Of a stretch of DNA of 64,000 nt, positions 24,670-34,876 are shown piece by piece. Under the pieces are notes generated by a model. That model ran no database searches and was not told the DNA's origin. It was given only the letters and a program-made list of their open reading frames with translations. The DNA lies in NCBI GenBank assembly GCA_037444625.1, contig JBBIMA010000009.1, positions 1-64,000 on the forward strand, in the 5' to 3' direction. This DNA is from DTHT01 sp037444625. GTDB lineage: Bacteria; Acidobacteriota; Terriglobia; Bryobacterales; Bryobacteraceae. Every line of letters begins with the position of its first letter. Position 1 is the first letter of the stretch. A program made the position numbers and the translations under genes.

Positions 24670-25929
24670 TCAGCCGTGCGCCAAGGCCGGCTCTTCCGCC
24701 TCTTCGGCCAGGAACTTCGGCGGCTGCAAGGCGGGGATCTCGAAGAGTCCCTCGATCAGCAGCACCGCCAGTCCCAGCACGCCGGCTTCGTCGCCCAGCT
24801 CGGCGAAACGGAAGGATAACTGCTCGGTGGAGCGCTGGAGCGCCTGCCGCTTCACGATGCGCACGATCTGCTCCAGGAAGCCCGGGCCGGCGGCCGCCAG
24901 CCTCTTGTCCAGCACCACCAGGGAGGGATTGAACAGGTTGATGGCATTGGCCAGCCCGAGAGCCAGATACCGCTCGACCTCCTCCACCACGGCCGCGCAC
25001 ATCTTGTCGCCCAGCCGCGCCGCCTCGAAAACCATGAAGCCCGTGATGCGGCCGGGATCGCCGCCGGCCAGATCGAGCGCCTTCGAGCGCCCGCCCTCCA
25101 GCACGGCGGCGCGCACCCGCGCGGCCACGGCCGGCGCGCCGGCGATGGCCTCCAGGCAGCCGAAGCTGCCGCAGTTGCAGGGGGGCCCGCCCTCGATGAC
25201 GTGGATGTGCCCGAACTCCCCGGCGCACTCCCGCCCGCCCCTGAGCAGCCTGCCTTCGCTCACTACGCCCAGGCCGATGCCCGTGCCGTAGTCCAGATAC
25301 AGCATGTCCTCGGCCATCCGCCCGGCGCCCAGGGTACGCTCGGCCACCGTGCGCACCCGGGTGTTGCTCTCCAGCAGGAAGGGGACCGGGAAGTGTTCCG
25401 CGAAAATGCGCTTCAGCGGCACCTCCCGCCAGAAATCCAGAGTGGAGGAACTGATGGAGACGCCTTGCCGGCCGTCCACCAGGCCGGGGTCGGCCACTCC
25501 CAGGCCGGCGATGCGGTCGGCGCTCACCCCGGCCTCCTCCAGCACCCGGCGGGTGCAGGCCACCAGTTGCCGCGCCAGGCCCTCTTTGCCTCCCGCCAGA
25601 TAGCTGGCTTCCTTGACGGAATGCTTGATTCGGGCCCCGAGGTTCAGCACCGCCGCCAGCACCATCTCGGCGTCGAACTCGACGGCCGCCACCAGAGCGT
25701 ACTCTTCGTTCAGGCTGAGCAGGATGCGCTTGCGACCCAGGGGATTGTCCGAGAGGCCCACCTCCCGCAGCCGATCCTCTTCGAGCAGGCCGCGGACCAG
25801 GGCCGAAACGGTGCTGGGCCGCAGCCGGGTCAATTGGTGGATCTGCACGCGCGAGAGCGGTCCGAAACGGCGTACCACGTCCAGGATCACCGCCCGGTCG
25901 CGCTGCCGCTTGCTCCTGGCCGCCTTCAT
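24670..25929 (-). CDS. ROK-family transcriptional regulator
   Basis: A 419-residue NagC/XylR-type repressor. The N-terminal winged helix (residues 10-70, with LSRVQIHQLTRLRPSTVSALVRGLLE) binds DNA; the ROK domain has LDYGTGIGLGVV, GEFGHIHV and the zinc motif CNCGSFGCLE. ROK regulators sense sugars or sugar phosphates. It lies between the TonB receptor and the peptidase with only 9 and 14 bp gaps, so it probably controls its own operon. Candidate operators are the CGATATTAA repeats upstream of the receptor. The start ATG has no strong Shine-Dalgarno, consistent with coupling to the receptor. Confidence 0.92.
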   Translation of the reverse strand: MKAARSKRQRDRAVILDVVRRFGPLSRVQIHQLTRLRPSTVSALVRGLLEEDRLREVGLSDNPLGRKRILLSLNEEYALVAAVEFDAEMVLAAVLNLGARIKHSVKEASYLAGGKEGLARQLVACTRRVLEEAGVSADRIAGLGVADPGLVDGRQGVSISSSTLDFWREVPLKRIFAEHFPVPFLLESNTRVRTVAERTLGAGRMAEDMLYLDYGTGIGLGVVSEGRLLRGGRECAGEFGHIHVIEGGPPCNCGSFGCLEAIAGAPAVAARVRAAVLEGGRSKALDLAGGDPGRITGFMVFEAARLGDKMCAAVVEEVERYLALGLANAINLFNPSLVVLDKRLAAAGPGFLEQIVRIVKRQALQRSTEQLSFRFAELGDEAGVLGLAVLLIEGLFEIPALQPPKFLAEEAEEPALAHG

Positions 25930-25938
25930 GGTTCGGAG

Positions 25939-28900
25939 CTACCAGTTCAACCGCGCCCGGATCTGGATCTGGCGCGCCCCGCCCAGCTCCAGCCCGCTGT
26001 CCACGCCGGTGATTCTGCCGGCCAGCGGATTGCTGATGTTGGCGTTCGGGTTGGTGAAGTTCGGGTGGTTGAGTAGGTTCTTGGCGGCCATTTCCACGCT
26101 CATCTTGAAGCCCCGGCTTACCCGCTCCAGGGAGAATTCTTTGAGCAGGCCCAGGTGCAGGACGCGCATGGGCGGCCCGAGCAGCACATTCCGACCGGAG
26201 TTGCCGAAGCGGCCGGCGTTGGCCGGGGGCGGGGCGAAGGCCGCCACGTCGAACCAGCGCTCCAGGGAAGGCTCGGCCAGGTTGCCGTCGCGCAGGCGAT
26301 CGGGACGTCCTCCGATGGTGTTGGTGTTGGAGGGATCCGAGCCTGTGAAGGTGGGAGTGAACCAGCGGCCCGAGCGCACCACGAAGGTCCATACCGTCTC
26401 CCAGCCGCCCAGCACCCACTGGGCGGGAGCGGGCGCGCCGCTCAGCCAGCGCCGACCGCGGCCCACCGGCACCTGCCAGAGCAGGTGGCCTACCAGGCGG
26501 TGCTTGAGGGCGTAAGTCTCTCGGCCTCGCTCGGGGGAACGGTTGTAAGGATTCTCGATCAAGTCGCCCGCGTCGGTCCCCTTATCGCCCACGTCCGAGA
26601 GGATGTTCGACCAGGTGTATCCGAAGTTGAACATCAAAGCGCCCTGGCGGCGCGTCGCCTCCAGTTGCAAGGCGTGATAGGCGCTGTTGCCCCCCTGGTC
26701 CACCAGCACCACGTCGCTGAAGAGCGGGTAGGGCCGCCGGCTCTGCTGGAAGGGAACCGCCGAAGGCGCCGGCTTGTTGATGTTGCGCCGATACAGTAAC
26801 TGGGAGCCCTTCGAGCCGATGTAAGAGGCGCGCAGCCCCACCCGCTGCACCACCCGCTCGAGCGAGAGATTCCACTGCTGGACGTACGGGTTGCGCAGCC
26901 AGGGAATGACGCCGTTGACTACCGGCGGAGCGGTCGAGGCGCCCCCCGGCGTGGCCGGGAAGGGCTGGGGAAACTGGAACAGCGGCGCGCCCCCGGCGAT
27001 CCGGTTGGTGAACAGTTCGCTGCCGGGCGTGAACGGACCGCCGGTGAACGAGCCGGCCAGACCGATCCCGATCCGGTCGTAAAAGACCCCGTAGCCGCCG
27101 CGCAGGGCGAAATCCGCCGAGCCGGCCGGGCGGAAGGCGAAGCCCAGACGCGGCGCGAAATTCCGCCCGTCGGCCCGCCACAGCCGGCCGCGCGGATGAC
27201 TGGTGCCGTCGGCCGTGCGCACCGGAACGTTCGGGTTGAACAAGCGACTGCGGTAGGTTTGCGAGCGTTCGGAAACCAGCACGAGCCCTCCGGCCGCGAT
27301 GTCGAAGTTATAAAGCGCGTCCAGCTTGTGGTAAGTCGGCGTCTGATATTCGTAACGCAGGCCGAGTTGAAGCGTCAGTCGCGGACCGATCTTGAAGTCG
27401 TCGTTGAGGAAAAAGCCGTACTCCCACTGGCGGCGGTAATCGGCGGGAGGGGGATAGGTTCGGGCGGTCTGCTGGGGAATGCCCAGCAGGAAATCGGCAT
27501 AGCCGGTTCCGGTATAGCCGCCGTTGAAGTTATAGGTCCCGTAAGTTCCGGCGGGCACGCTGACCAGGTTGGGATCCTGCCGGCGGACGTCCAGGCCGGT
27601 CTTCAAAGTGTGCCGGCCCCGGATCCAGGTGAGGGCGTCGCCGGCCTGCTCGCTCTGTTCGACGTTCACCGCCTGCTCGATCTGGGTCAGGGTCTGCACC
27701 CCGGTGATGTTGAACACCGGCATGCCGTAAGCGTCGGGGACGTTCTGGATTCCTTGGATGCCCACCGCACGCAGAACTTCCAGCCCGAGCTGCGGGCCGT
27801 GGTAGGGATTGCGACTGCGCTGGAAGCCCAGGCGGAATTCGTTGATCAGGGCCGGGCTGAACAGGTGCGTGTCGCTGAAGACGCCCGTGCGCAGGTTGCG
27901 CAACTGGCTGCGCTGTCCCACCGTAGGCAGGCTGGACTCCAGGGACTTGTTGTTGAACTGGATCCAGCCCACCCGGGCGTAGAAGTTGTTGCGGGAGCCC
28001 AGATTCTGGTCCACCCGCAGGTCGGCGTTGTTGAACTGGGTGGAGTTGTTGAACAGGTAGCGATGGTTCAGGGTGGTGAAGACGTTGGGATCGCCGAAAT
28101 TGGGCAGGGGATAAAAGCGCTCCTGGATGCGCACGGAGACCGGGTTGAGGCGGGCGGCCGGAATCCGGTTGCCCGGGAAGGGCGCCCCCGCCAGGGGATC
28201 CTGAAGGGTCTTGAAGCCCGTGAAATCGCCTCCCCGCATGGCGGCAGTGGGTACGGTGGCGTTGGCGTTGCTGAAACTGGGGTTGCGGGTGCCTTCGTAA
28301 GCCAGCATGAAGAAGGTCCGGTTGCGGCCGTCGTACAGCTTGGGCAGATAAACCGGACCGGAGAACCATCCGCCCAGGTTGTGGCGGCGGGAGGAAGCCT
28401 TGGTGGGGCTGAAGAACGAGCGGGCGTTCAGGGCCGAGTTGCTGTGGTAGTAGAACAGGTCGCCGTGCACTTGGTTGGTGCCGCCCCGCGAGACCTGCTG
28501 AAAGATGCCGGGCTGGGAATACTCGGCGCTGTTGTTGACCGCCTGCACGCGCATCTCGGCGGTGCCCTCCATGGTCATCGAGCTGGAGCCCAGCGGCGAG
28601 GCACCCGTCGGGCTGGCGATGCCGTCAATGTGAAACTCGGTCTGGGCGCCGCGGCTGCCCGCCACCGAGTAGACGAAATCCGACGGACCGGATTGGATCA
28701 GGGGCAGGGTGACCAGGATCTCCCAGGGCCGCGCGCCGGTGGTGACCGCCGACTTGCTTTGCAGTTCGTAATCCAGCCGGCCGGCGACCGAGGGAGTTTC
28801 GGTTTCCACCAGGGGCACGACAGCCTCCACGCGCACCTGATCCTGCACCGGCCCCAGCTCGAGCGATACATCCACGCGCACCGTGCGCCCGGCGTCCAGA

Positions 28901-29175
28901 ACGACCCCGGCGCGGACGAAGCGCTTGAAGCCGGGCATTTCAGCCTCGACCCGGTACAGACCGGCCACCAGATTGGGCACTTCGTAGTCGCCCGTCTCCA
29001 GGCTGCGGAACTCCCGGGCCAGTCCGGTCCCCTCGTTGGTCACCAGGACCCGTGCTCCGCTGACGGCGGCGCCGCTGGGATCGCGCACCGCGCCCACGAT
29101 CCGGCCCAGGTTGGATTGCGCTTGTAGCAGGCCGGCCAGCAGCAAGCCGGCGGCCCATCGGGCGTAGCGAGACAT
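25939..29175 (-). CDS. TonB-dependent receptor, Oar-like, with carboxypeptidase-regulatory domain
   Basis: A 1078-residue outer-membrane protein. A signal peptide (RWAAGLLLAGLLQAQS) is followed by a carboxypeptidase-regulatory-like domain (about 22-110, GRIVGAVRDPSGAAVSGARV), a plug-like region with GSRGAQTEFHIDG, and a long beta-barrel ending in Trp (RARLNW), the usual aromatic end for BAM-mediated insertion. This architecture is strongly expanded in Acidobacteria. It would import or bind large molecules; the ligand is unknown. AAGGAGGTG precedes its ATG. The first gene of an operon with the ROK regulator and S9 peptidase. Confidence 0.93.
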   Translation of the reverse strand: MSRYARWAAGLLLAGLLQAQSNLGRIVGAVRDPSGAAVSGARVLVTNEGTGLAREFRSLETGDYEVPNLVAGLYRVEAEMPGFKRFVRAGVVLDAGRTVRVDVSLELGPVQDQVRVEAVVPLVETETPSVAGRLDYELQSKSAVTTGARPWEILVTLPLIQSGPSDFVYSVAGSRGAQTEFHIDGIASPTGASPLGSSSMTMEGTAEMRVQAVNNSAEYSQPGIFQQVSRGGTNQVHGDLFYYHSNSALNARSFFSPTKASSRRHNLGGWFSGPVYLPKLYDGRNRTFFMLAYEGTRNPSFSNANATVPTAAMRGGDFTGFKTLQDPLAGAPFPGNRIPAARLNPVSVRIQERFYPLPNFGDPNVFTTLNHRYLFNNSTQFNNADLRVDQNLGSRNNFYARVGWIQFNNKSLESSLPTVGQRSQLRNLRTGVFSDTHLFSPALINEFRLGFQRSRNPYHGPQLGLEVLRAVGIQGIQNVPDAYGMPVFNITGVQTLTQIEQAVNVEQSEQAGDALTWIRGRHTLKTGLDVRRQDPNLVSVPAGTYGTYNFNGGYTGTGYADFLLGIPQQTARTYPPPADYRRQWEYGFFLNDDFKIGPRLTLQLGLRYEYQTPTYHKLDALYNFDIAAGGLVLVSERSQTYRSRLFNPNVPVRTADGTSHPRGRLWRADGRNFAPRLGFAFRPAGSADFALRGGYGVFYDRIGIGLAGSFTGGPFTPGSELFTNRIAGGAPLFQFPQPFPATPGGASTAPPVVNGVIPWLRNPYVQQWNLSLERVVQRVGLRASYIGSKGSQLLYRRNINKPAPSAVPFQQSRRPYPLFSDVVLVDQGGNSAYHALQLEATRRQGALMFNFGYTWSNILSDVGDKGTDAGDLIENPYNRSPERGRETYALKHRLVGHLLWQVPVGRGRRWLSGAPAPAQWVLGGWETVWTFVVRSGRWFTPTFTGSDPSNTNTIGGRPDRLRDGNLAEPSLERWFDVAAFAPPPANAGRFGNSGRNVLLGPPMRVLHLGLLKEFSLERVSRGFKMSVEMAAKNLLNHPNFTNPNANISNPLAGRITGVDSGLELGGARQIQIRARLNW

Positions 29176-29221
29176 CGGACCGCACCTCCTTGGGAGGCGC
29201 CCCCGCCGGCCAGGGGTCCGT

Positions 29222-29251
29222 CCGCGGGAGGCGGGCCGGAGCCGCCCGCGG
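29222..29251 (-). promoter_or_regulatory. Stable hairpin in the TonB-receptor leader
   Basis: Two stacked 5-bp stems (CCGCG/CGCGG and GGCGG/CCGCC) with a 7-nt loop and a 3-nt bulge. It lies about 47 nt upstream of the receptor ATG, inside the transcript predicted from the promoter at 29268-29297. It could stabilise the message or act in attenuation; no T-run follows. Confidence 0.3.
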
Positions 29252-29267
29252 GGCGCTCTGGTGTGGG

Positions 29268-29297
29268 ATTGTAGCCGGGAGGGGGAGCGAAGGTCAA
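29268..29297 (-). promoter_or_regulatory. Sigma70-like promoter of the TonB receptor-ROK-peptidase operon
   Basis: On the minus strand TTGACC (29297-29292) and TACAAT (29273-29268) each match 5 of 6 consensus bases, with an 18-bp spacer. It is the best promoter seen in the window. The start would be near 29260, giving a leader of about 85 nt that includes the hairpin and a strong ribosome site. Confidence 0.55.
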
Positions 29298-29314
29298 GCA
29301 GAAACTTCGCAGTC

Positions 29315-29376
29315 CGATATTAAATTTGCGCAATTGTCGCCGCTCGCGGGCGTGAAACTAACGAATGCGATATTAA
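29315..29376. repeat. Paired CGATATTAA direct repeats (candidate operator)
   Basis: CGATATTAA occurs at 29315-29323 and 29368-29376, 53 bp start to start, about five helical turns. The first copy is followed by the 8-bp palindrome TTGCGCAA (29326-29333). This is an unusually AT-rich block in a GC-rich window, placed upstream of the receptor promoter and downstream of gpmA. It may bind the ROK regulator encoded in the operon. Confidence 0.35.
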
Positions 29377-29388
29377 TAGCCCCGCCCC

Positions 29389-30150
29389 TCAAGCCGGCTG
29401 AGGCTGCCGCTTCTTGCCCTGGGCCGCCACCGCCTCCATCGCCTTGCGCACCGCCTCAGGGTCGCCCAAATAGTAGCTCTTCAGAGGGCGCAGGTTCTCA
29501 TCCAGCTCGTAGACCAGCGGCATGCCTGTGGGGATGTTCAGCCCCACGATGTCCTGGTCCGAGATGTCGTCCAGGTATTTCACCAGGGCCCGCAGGCTGT
29601 TGCCGTGGGCGGCGATGAGCACCCGCCGGCCCGAACGCACCGCCGGGGCGATCTCCTCGTGCCAGTAAGGCAGGAAGCGCTCCACGGTGTCCTTGAGGCA
29701 CTCGGTGACGGGAATCAACTCCTCGGGCAGGTCGCGGTAGCGGGGGTCGTGTCCGGGCCAGCGGGGATCGCTTTTTTCCAAGGCGGGGGGCGGGATGTCA
29801 TAGCTGCGCCGCCACAGCAGCACTTGCTGCTCGCCGAATTTCTCGGCCATCTCCGCCTTGTTCAGGCCCTGGAGCGCGCCGTACATGCGCTCGTTCAGCC
29901 GCCAGGAGATCCGGACCGGGATCCACATCAGGTCCATCTCGTCCTGCACGATCCAAAGGGTGCGGATGGCCCGCTTGAGCACCGACGTGAAGGCCAAATC
30001 GAAGACGAAGCCCTCGCGTTTGAGGATGCGCCCGGCCTCGTGCGCCTCCTCGACGCCGCGTTCGGACAGATCCACGTCCGTCCAGCCGGTGAAACGATTC
30101 TCCTTGTTCCAGAGGCTTTCGCCGTGTCGGAGCAGAACGATTCGATACAT
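29389..30150 (-). CDS. gpmA: 2,3-bisphosphoglycerate-dependent phosphoglycerate mutase
   Basis: A 253-residue histidine phosphatase-fold enzyme interconverting 3- and 2-phosphoglycerate. LLRHGESLWN has the phosphorylated His, NERMYGALQGLNK and AAHGNSLRALVKYL complete the active site; length fits the dPGM family. ATG 30150 is preferred over an in-frame GTG 9 nt upstream because a GAGGAG site sits 8 nt before it. It lies 24 bp downstream of eno; the two catalyse consecutive glycolytic steps. Confidence 0.95.
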   Translation of the reverse strand: MYRIVLLRHGESLWNKENRFTGWTDVDLSERGVEEAHEAGRILKREGFVFDLAFTSVLKRAIRTLWIVQDEMDLMWIPVRISWRLNERMYGALQGLNKAEMAEKFGEQQVLLWRRSYDIPPPALEKSDPRWPGHDPRYRDLPEELIPVTECLKDTVERFLPYWHEEIAPAVRSGRRVLIAAHGNSLRALVKYLDDISDQDIVGLNIPTGMPLVYELDENLRPLKSYYLGDPEAVRKAMEAVAAQGKKRQPQPA

Positions 30151-30174
30151 GACGTGCACTCCTCGGGGCGAGTC

Positions 30175-31458
<1,284 letters not shown>

Positions 31459-31519
31459 GAGTTCATCGGCTCCTTGTTGGAATGGGAAACTACGCGGCGG
31501 CCGGCACGGCGCGACATCC

Positions 31520-32767
31520 TCAAGCGGACTGGCGCACCGTGCTGGTGTAGGCCGCCTGTTCATCGGTCACCACCACGATGCCGGAATCGGTGACGAAATA
31601 ACCCTTGGCGCGATCCTGTTCGAGGTCGTAACCGATGACGCTGTTCTCGGGCACCCTTACGTTGGGCGTCAGGATCGCCCGCCGGATGCGGCTGTAACGG
31701 CCCACCTCGGAGTTGTGCATCAGGATCGAACTCTCCACTTCGCAGTAACTGTTGATGCGCACGCCGGGCGAGAGCACCGAACGGACCACGCGCCCTCCGG
31801 AAATGATGCAGCCGCCGCAGACGATGGAATCCAGGGCCACCCCCATGCGCCGGCCTTCCTGGGCGAAGACGAACTTGGCCGGGGGGCGCTGGAGCGGCCG
31901 GGTGCGCAGCGGCCACTGCTCGTCGTAAAGGTTGAACTCGGGAGTCACCGCCACCAGGTCCATGTTGGCCTCGTAATAGGCGTCAATGGTGCCCACGTCG
32001 CGCCAATAGCGGGCGGCTTTCTTGTTCAAGTCCACGAAATCGTAGGCGTAGACCCGGTAGCGGTGGATCGAGCGGGGCAGCACGTCGCGGCCGAAGTCGT
32101 GCGAGGAGTCCGGATCGGCGGCGTCCTGGCTGACCGCCTCCAGCAGGGTCCGGGTGTTGAACACGTAGACCCCCATGGAGGCGCTCACCATCTCGGGGTT
32201 GAACACCGAGCGGACCGGGTGGTCGTGCTGCGGCTTCTCTTCGAAGCCCACCACCCGGTAATCCGGGGCGATCTCGACCACGCCGAAGCGGCCCGCCTCC
32301 TCGGGCGGCACCTGGATGGTGGCCAGGGTGATCTCGGCCTCGTGCTGCCGGTGCCAAGCGATCATTTCCCGGTAGTTCATCTTGTAAATGTGATCGCCCG
32401 AAAGCACCAGGGTATATTCCGGGTTTTCCGCCAGAATGCTCTCGCAATTCTGAAAGACGGCGTCGGCCGTGCCCAGATACCAGTCCTCGTGAATGCGCTT
32501 CATGGGCGGGATCACCTCGATGTACTCGCCCAGCTCGGCCGAGAGGATGTTCCAGCCCTCGCGCACGTGGCGGGTCAGCTCCAGGGACTTGTACTGGGTG
32601 AGGATGAAGATCCGCCGCACGTCGGAGTTGATGCAGTTCGAGAGAGTGAAATCAATGATCCGGTAATGGCCTCCGAAAGGCACCGCCGGCTTGGCGGTGT
32701 GCCGGGTCAGCGGATAGAGACGTTCGCCCGCGCCCCCGGCCAGCAGGATGGCCAGCACACTGTGCAT
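31520..32767 (-). CDS. glgC: Glucose-1-phosphate adenylyltransferase
   Basis: A 415-residue ADP-glucose pyrophosphorylase, the committed step of bacterial glycogen synthesis. The nucleotidyltransferase domain has LAGGAGERLYPLT, KPAVPFGGHYRIIDF, WYLGTADAVFQN and VLSGDHIYKMNY; a left-handed beta-helix with CIISGGRVVRSVLSPGV and VEPSSILMHN-like repeats follows. The ATG has an AAGGAGAG site. It is downstream of the two-component genes and upstream of eno and gpmA, so glycogen and lower glycolysis genes share a neighbourhood. TATAAG at 32784-32789 could be a -10, but it is close to the ribosome site. Confidence 0.96.
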   Translation of the reverse strand: MHSVLAILLAGGAGERLYPLTRHTAKPAVPFGGHYRIIDFTLSNCINSDVRRIFILTQYKSLELTRHVREGWNILSAELGEYIEVIPPMKRIHEDWYLGTADAVFQNCESILAENPEYTLVLSGDHIYKMNYREMIAWHRQHEAEITLATIQVPPEEAGRFGVVEIAPDYRVVGFEEKPQHDHPVRSVFNPEMVSASMGVYVFNTRTLLEAVSQDAADPDSSHDFGRDVLPRSIHRYRVYAYDFVDLNKKAARYWRDVGTIDAYYEANMDLVAVTPEFNLYDEQWPLRTRPLQRPPAKFVFAQEGRRMGVALDSIVCGGCIISGGRVVRSVLSPGVRINSYCEVESSILMHNSEVGRYSRIRRAILTPNVRVPENSVIGYDLEQDRAKGYFVTDSGIVVVTDEQAAYTSTVRQSA

Positions 32768-32804
32768 CCGGTCTCTCCTTACCCTTATAGCAGAGCGGGG
32801 TCGC

Positions 32805-32828
32805 CGCCCGCCGGGCGGCCGGCGGGCG
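32805..32828 (-). terminator. GC-rich hairpin after the response-regulator gene
   Basis: A perfect 9-bp inverted repeat (CGCCCGCCG / CGGCGGGCG) with a 6-nt loop, two bases beyond the stop codon of the response regulator. No T-run follows on the minus strand, so termination would be weak or Rho-assisted. Confidence 0.4.
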
Positions 32829-32830
32829 CG

Positions 32831-33481
32831 CTAGGTGATGATCTTCTTGCGCACGGCGTAGAGCACGATCTCGGCCGTGTTGTGCAGGTTCAGTTTCTGC
32901 ATCAGGTGAGTGCGGTGGGTCTCCACCGTGTACAGGCTCAGGTTCAGCAGCGCGGCCACCTCCTTGTTGCTCTTGCCCTCGGCCAGCAACTGGAGGATCT
33001 GCTTCTCCCGGTCGGTGAGCAGGTCGTAGGAGTCCTTCAGCCCGCGCTGTTGCAGGAAGCGCATGTAGTCCTCCAGCAGGGTCTGGGCGATCGCCGGGCT
33101 GAAGAAGGGCTTGCCCTGGGCCACCACTTGCACGGCGCGCACCAGGTCGTCCTCGGCGGAGTCCTTCAGCAGATAGCCCTTGGCGCCGGCCGAGAGGGCC
33201 CTTAGCAGATAGGTTTCGTCGGAGTGCACGCTCAGCATAATGACGCTGGTCTGGGGACTGCGTTTGACGATCTGGGCGGTCGCTTCGATGCCGTTCAACT
33301 GCGGCATGCCGATGTCCATCACCACCACCGTGGGCTTGAATTCCTCGGCCAGGCGGACCGCTTCGCGGCCGTCGGCCGCTTCGCCCACCACCTCCATCTC
33401 GGGCTGGCGCTCCAGCAGGAAGCGCAGCCCCTTGCGCACCACGGCGTGATCATCGGCCAGCAGGACGCGTATCCGGCTCAT
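32831..33481 (-). CDS. NarL/FixJ-family response regulator
   Basis: A 216-residue DNA-binding regulator. The receiver has the acidic pair in LLADDH, phospho-acceptor D56 in VVVMDIGMP and the Lys of YLLKDS; the C-terminal LuxR-type helix-turn-helix is at about 150-216 (LTDREKQILQLLAEGKSNKEVA). Its start lies inside the end of the histidine-kinase gene (32-bp overlap), so the two form a translationally linked pair. The glgC gene follows, making glycogen or glycolysis genes candidate targets; that is inference from position only. Confidence 0.94.
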   Translation of the reverse strand: MSRIRVLLADDHAVVRKGLRFLLERQPEMEVVGEAADGREAVRLAEEFKPTVVVMDIGMPQLNGIEATAQIVKRSPQTSVIMLSVHSDETYLLRALSAGAKGYLLKDSAEDDLVRAVQVVAQGKPFFSPAIAQTLLEDYMRFLQQRGLKDSYDLLTDREKQILQLLAEGKSNKEVAALLNLSLYTVETHRTHLMQKLNLHNTAEIVLYAVRKKIIT

Positions 33482-34823
33482 CGCCCTCCTCCTTGCGGTC
33501 CAGGGGCACTTCGGCCGAAAGCAGGGTGCCGCGGCCGGGCTGGGAGAGGATGCTCAGGCGCCCGCCCAACTCGCGCACGCGCTCCTGGATGCCCAGCAGC
33601 CCCAAGCCCCGGCCGGAGACCGCGGCCGGATCGAAGCCCGCCCCGTCGTCCTGGATGGTCATGATCAGGGCGTCCTGCCGGCCGTGGATGGTCACCCGGA
33701 TCTCGTTCGCCCGGGCGTGGCGGGCGCAGTTGGTGAGAGCCTCCTGCACCACGCGGTAGACGCAGGTGCGATGAGGCTCGGGCAGCCCCTCCAGGCGCCC
33801 GTCCAGCTCGACGCTCACCGGCACCCCGAAGCGCCGGGAGAACTCGCGCGCCTGCCATTCGACGGCAGGCGCCAGCCCCAGATCATCCAGCATCGAGGGG
33901 CGCAGGCCCATGGCCAGATCGCGCACCGTGCGCAGCGCCTCCTCGGAGAGCTTGCGCGCCTCTTCCAGCCCGGCTCGAAACTCCGCCGCCGGCGCCTCGC
34001 GCAGATCCTCCAGGCGGCGCAGCTCCATGCGCAGCCCGGTGAGCATCTGGCCCACTTCGTCGTGCAGCTCGCGCGAGATGGACTTGCGCTCGGCCTCCTG
34101 GGTCTGGACCAACTGCTGGGAGAGGCGGCGCAGTTCCTGTTCGGCCTGCTCGGCCCGCCGCCACTCCTGCTCGGTGCGCTTCTCCAGCCGGTGGATGCGC
34201 CGGATGCTCAAGCCCGAGACCGCCGCGCCCAGCACCAGGGTGGCGGCCAGCAGGCGCCCCAGATAGACCGGCAGCTCGCTGTGCTTGTTGTCAATCTGGC
34301 GCCGCTGCCTTTCCAGGTTGGCTTGATTCAATTGGCGCAGCTCGCGGGCCAGGGCCAGTACGGCGTTGCGCCGGGGCAGCACTTGATGGCGGAGGAACAG
34401 GGAGCTGAAAGCCAGCTTCTCGCGCGGCGTCCAGTCGAACAGGGGGTCGAGGGAATCCCAATACTTGTCGAGCTCCTCGCGCAGGCGGTCCAGCTTGGGA
34501 GCGTCCTCGGCTCCGATGATGCCCCGCAGGTCGGCCAGCTCCCGGCTCATTGAGCCGCGCAGCTCGAGTAACTGGTCGCGGTACAGCCCGGCGGTGAGGT
34601 GAGAGGGATCCAGCAGATAATCGCGCACCAGCACGCCGGAGAAATGGACCTCGGTGCGCAATTCGTTCAGGCTCTGCGCGCTGCGCTGGTAGTTGTCGTA
34701 AAGCGAGGAGATCTCGGCGTAAATCTGGCGCGTGGTGCGCAGCATGGCCAGACCCGAGAGGGTGATCAGCGCCAGCAAGGCGCCGAAAGCCACCGCCAGG
34801 GCGGGACCGGTGCGGCTTCTCAT
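33450..34823 (-). CDS. Membrane-bound NarX/DegS-type sensor histidine kinase
   Basis: A 457-residue sensor. A first transmembrane helix (about 8-28), a periplasmic four-helix-like sensor region (about 35-185) and a second helix (about 188-206) precede a coiled coil, the HisKA_3 domain with SRELHDEVGQMLTGL and an ATPase domain with QEALTNCARHA and GRGLGLLGIQER. The input module resembles chemotaxis-receptor four-helix sensors; the signal is unknown. GGAGGAG lies before the ATG. It overlaps the response-regulator gene and is divergent from the HAD phosphatase gene. Confidence 0.92.
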   Translation of the reverse strand: MRSRTGPALAVAFGALLALITLSGLAMLRTTRQIYAEISSLYDNYQRSAQSLNELRTEVHFSGVLVRDYLLDPSHLTAGLYRDQLLELRGSMSRELADLRGIIGAEDAPKLDRLREELDKYWDSLDPLFDWTPREKLAFSSLFLRHQVLPRRNAVLALARELRQLNQANLERQRRQIDNKHSELPVYLGRLLAATLVLGAAVSGLSIRRIHRLEKRTEQEWRRAEQAEQELRRLSQQLVQTQEAERKSISRELHDEVGQMLTGLRMELRRLEDLREAPAAEFRAGLEEARKLSEEALRTVRDLAMGLRPSMLDDLGLAPAVEWQAREFSRRFGVPVSVELDGRLEGLPEPHRTCVYRVVQEALTNCARHARANEIRVTIHGRQDALIMTIQDDGAGFDPAAVSGRGLGLLGIQERVRELGGRLSILSQPGRGTLLSAEVPLDRKEEGDEPDTRPAGR

Positions 34824-34876
34824 GGTGCTCCTCCGGGGCTACCCTTATTTTCGCGCCGGAATCCGGTCCGGGCGGG

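Noticed and set aside
32784..32789. TATAAG as the -10 of glgC
   Set aside because: The predicted start would fall inside the AAGGAGAG ribosome site, so the promoter is probably elsewhere.
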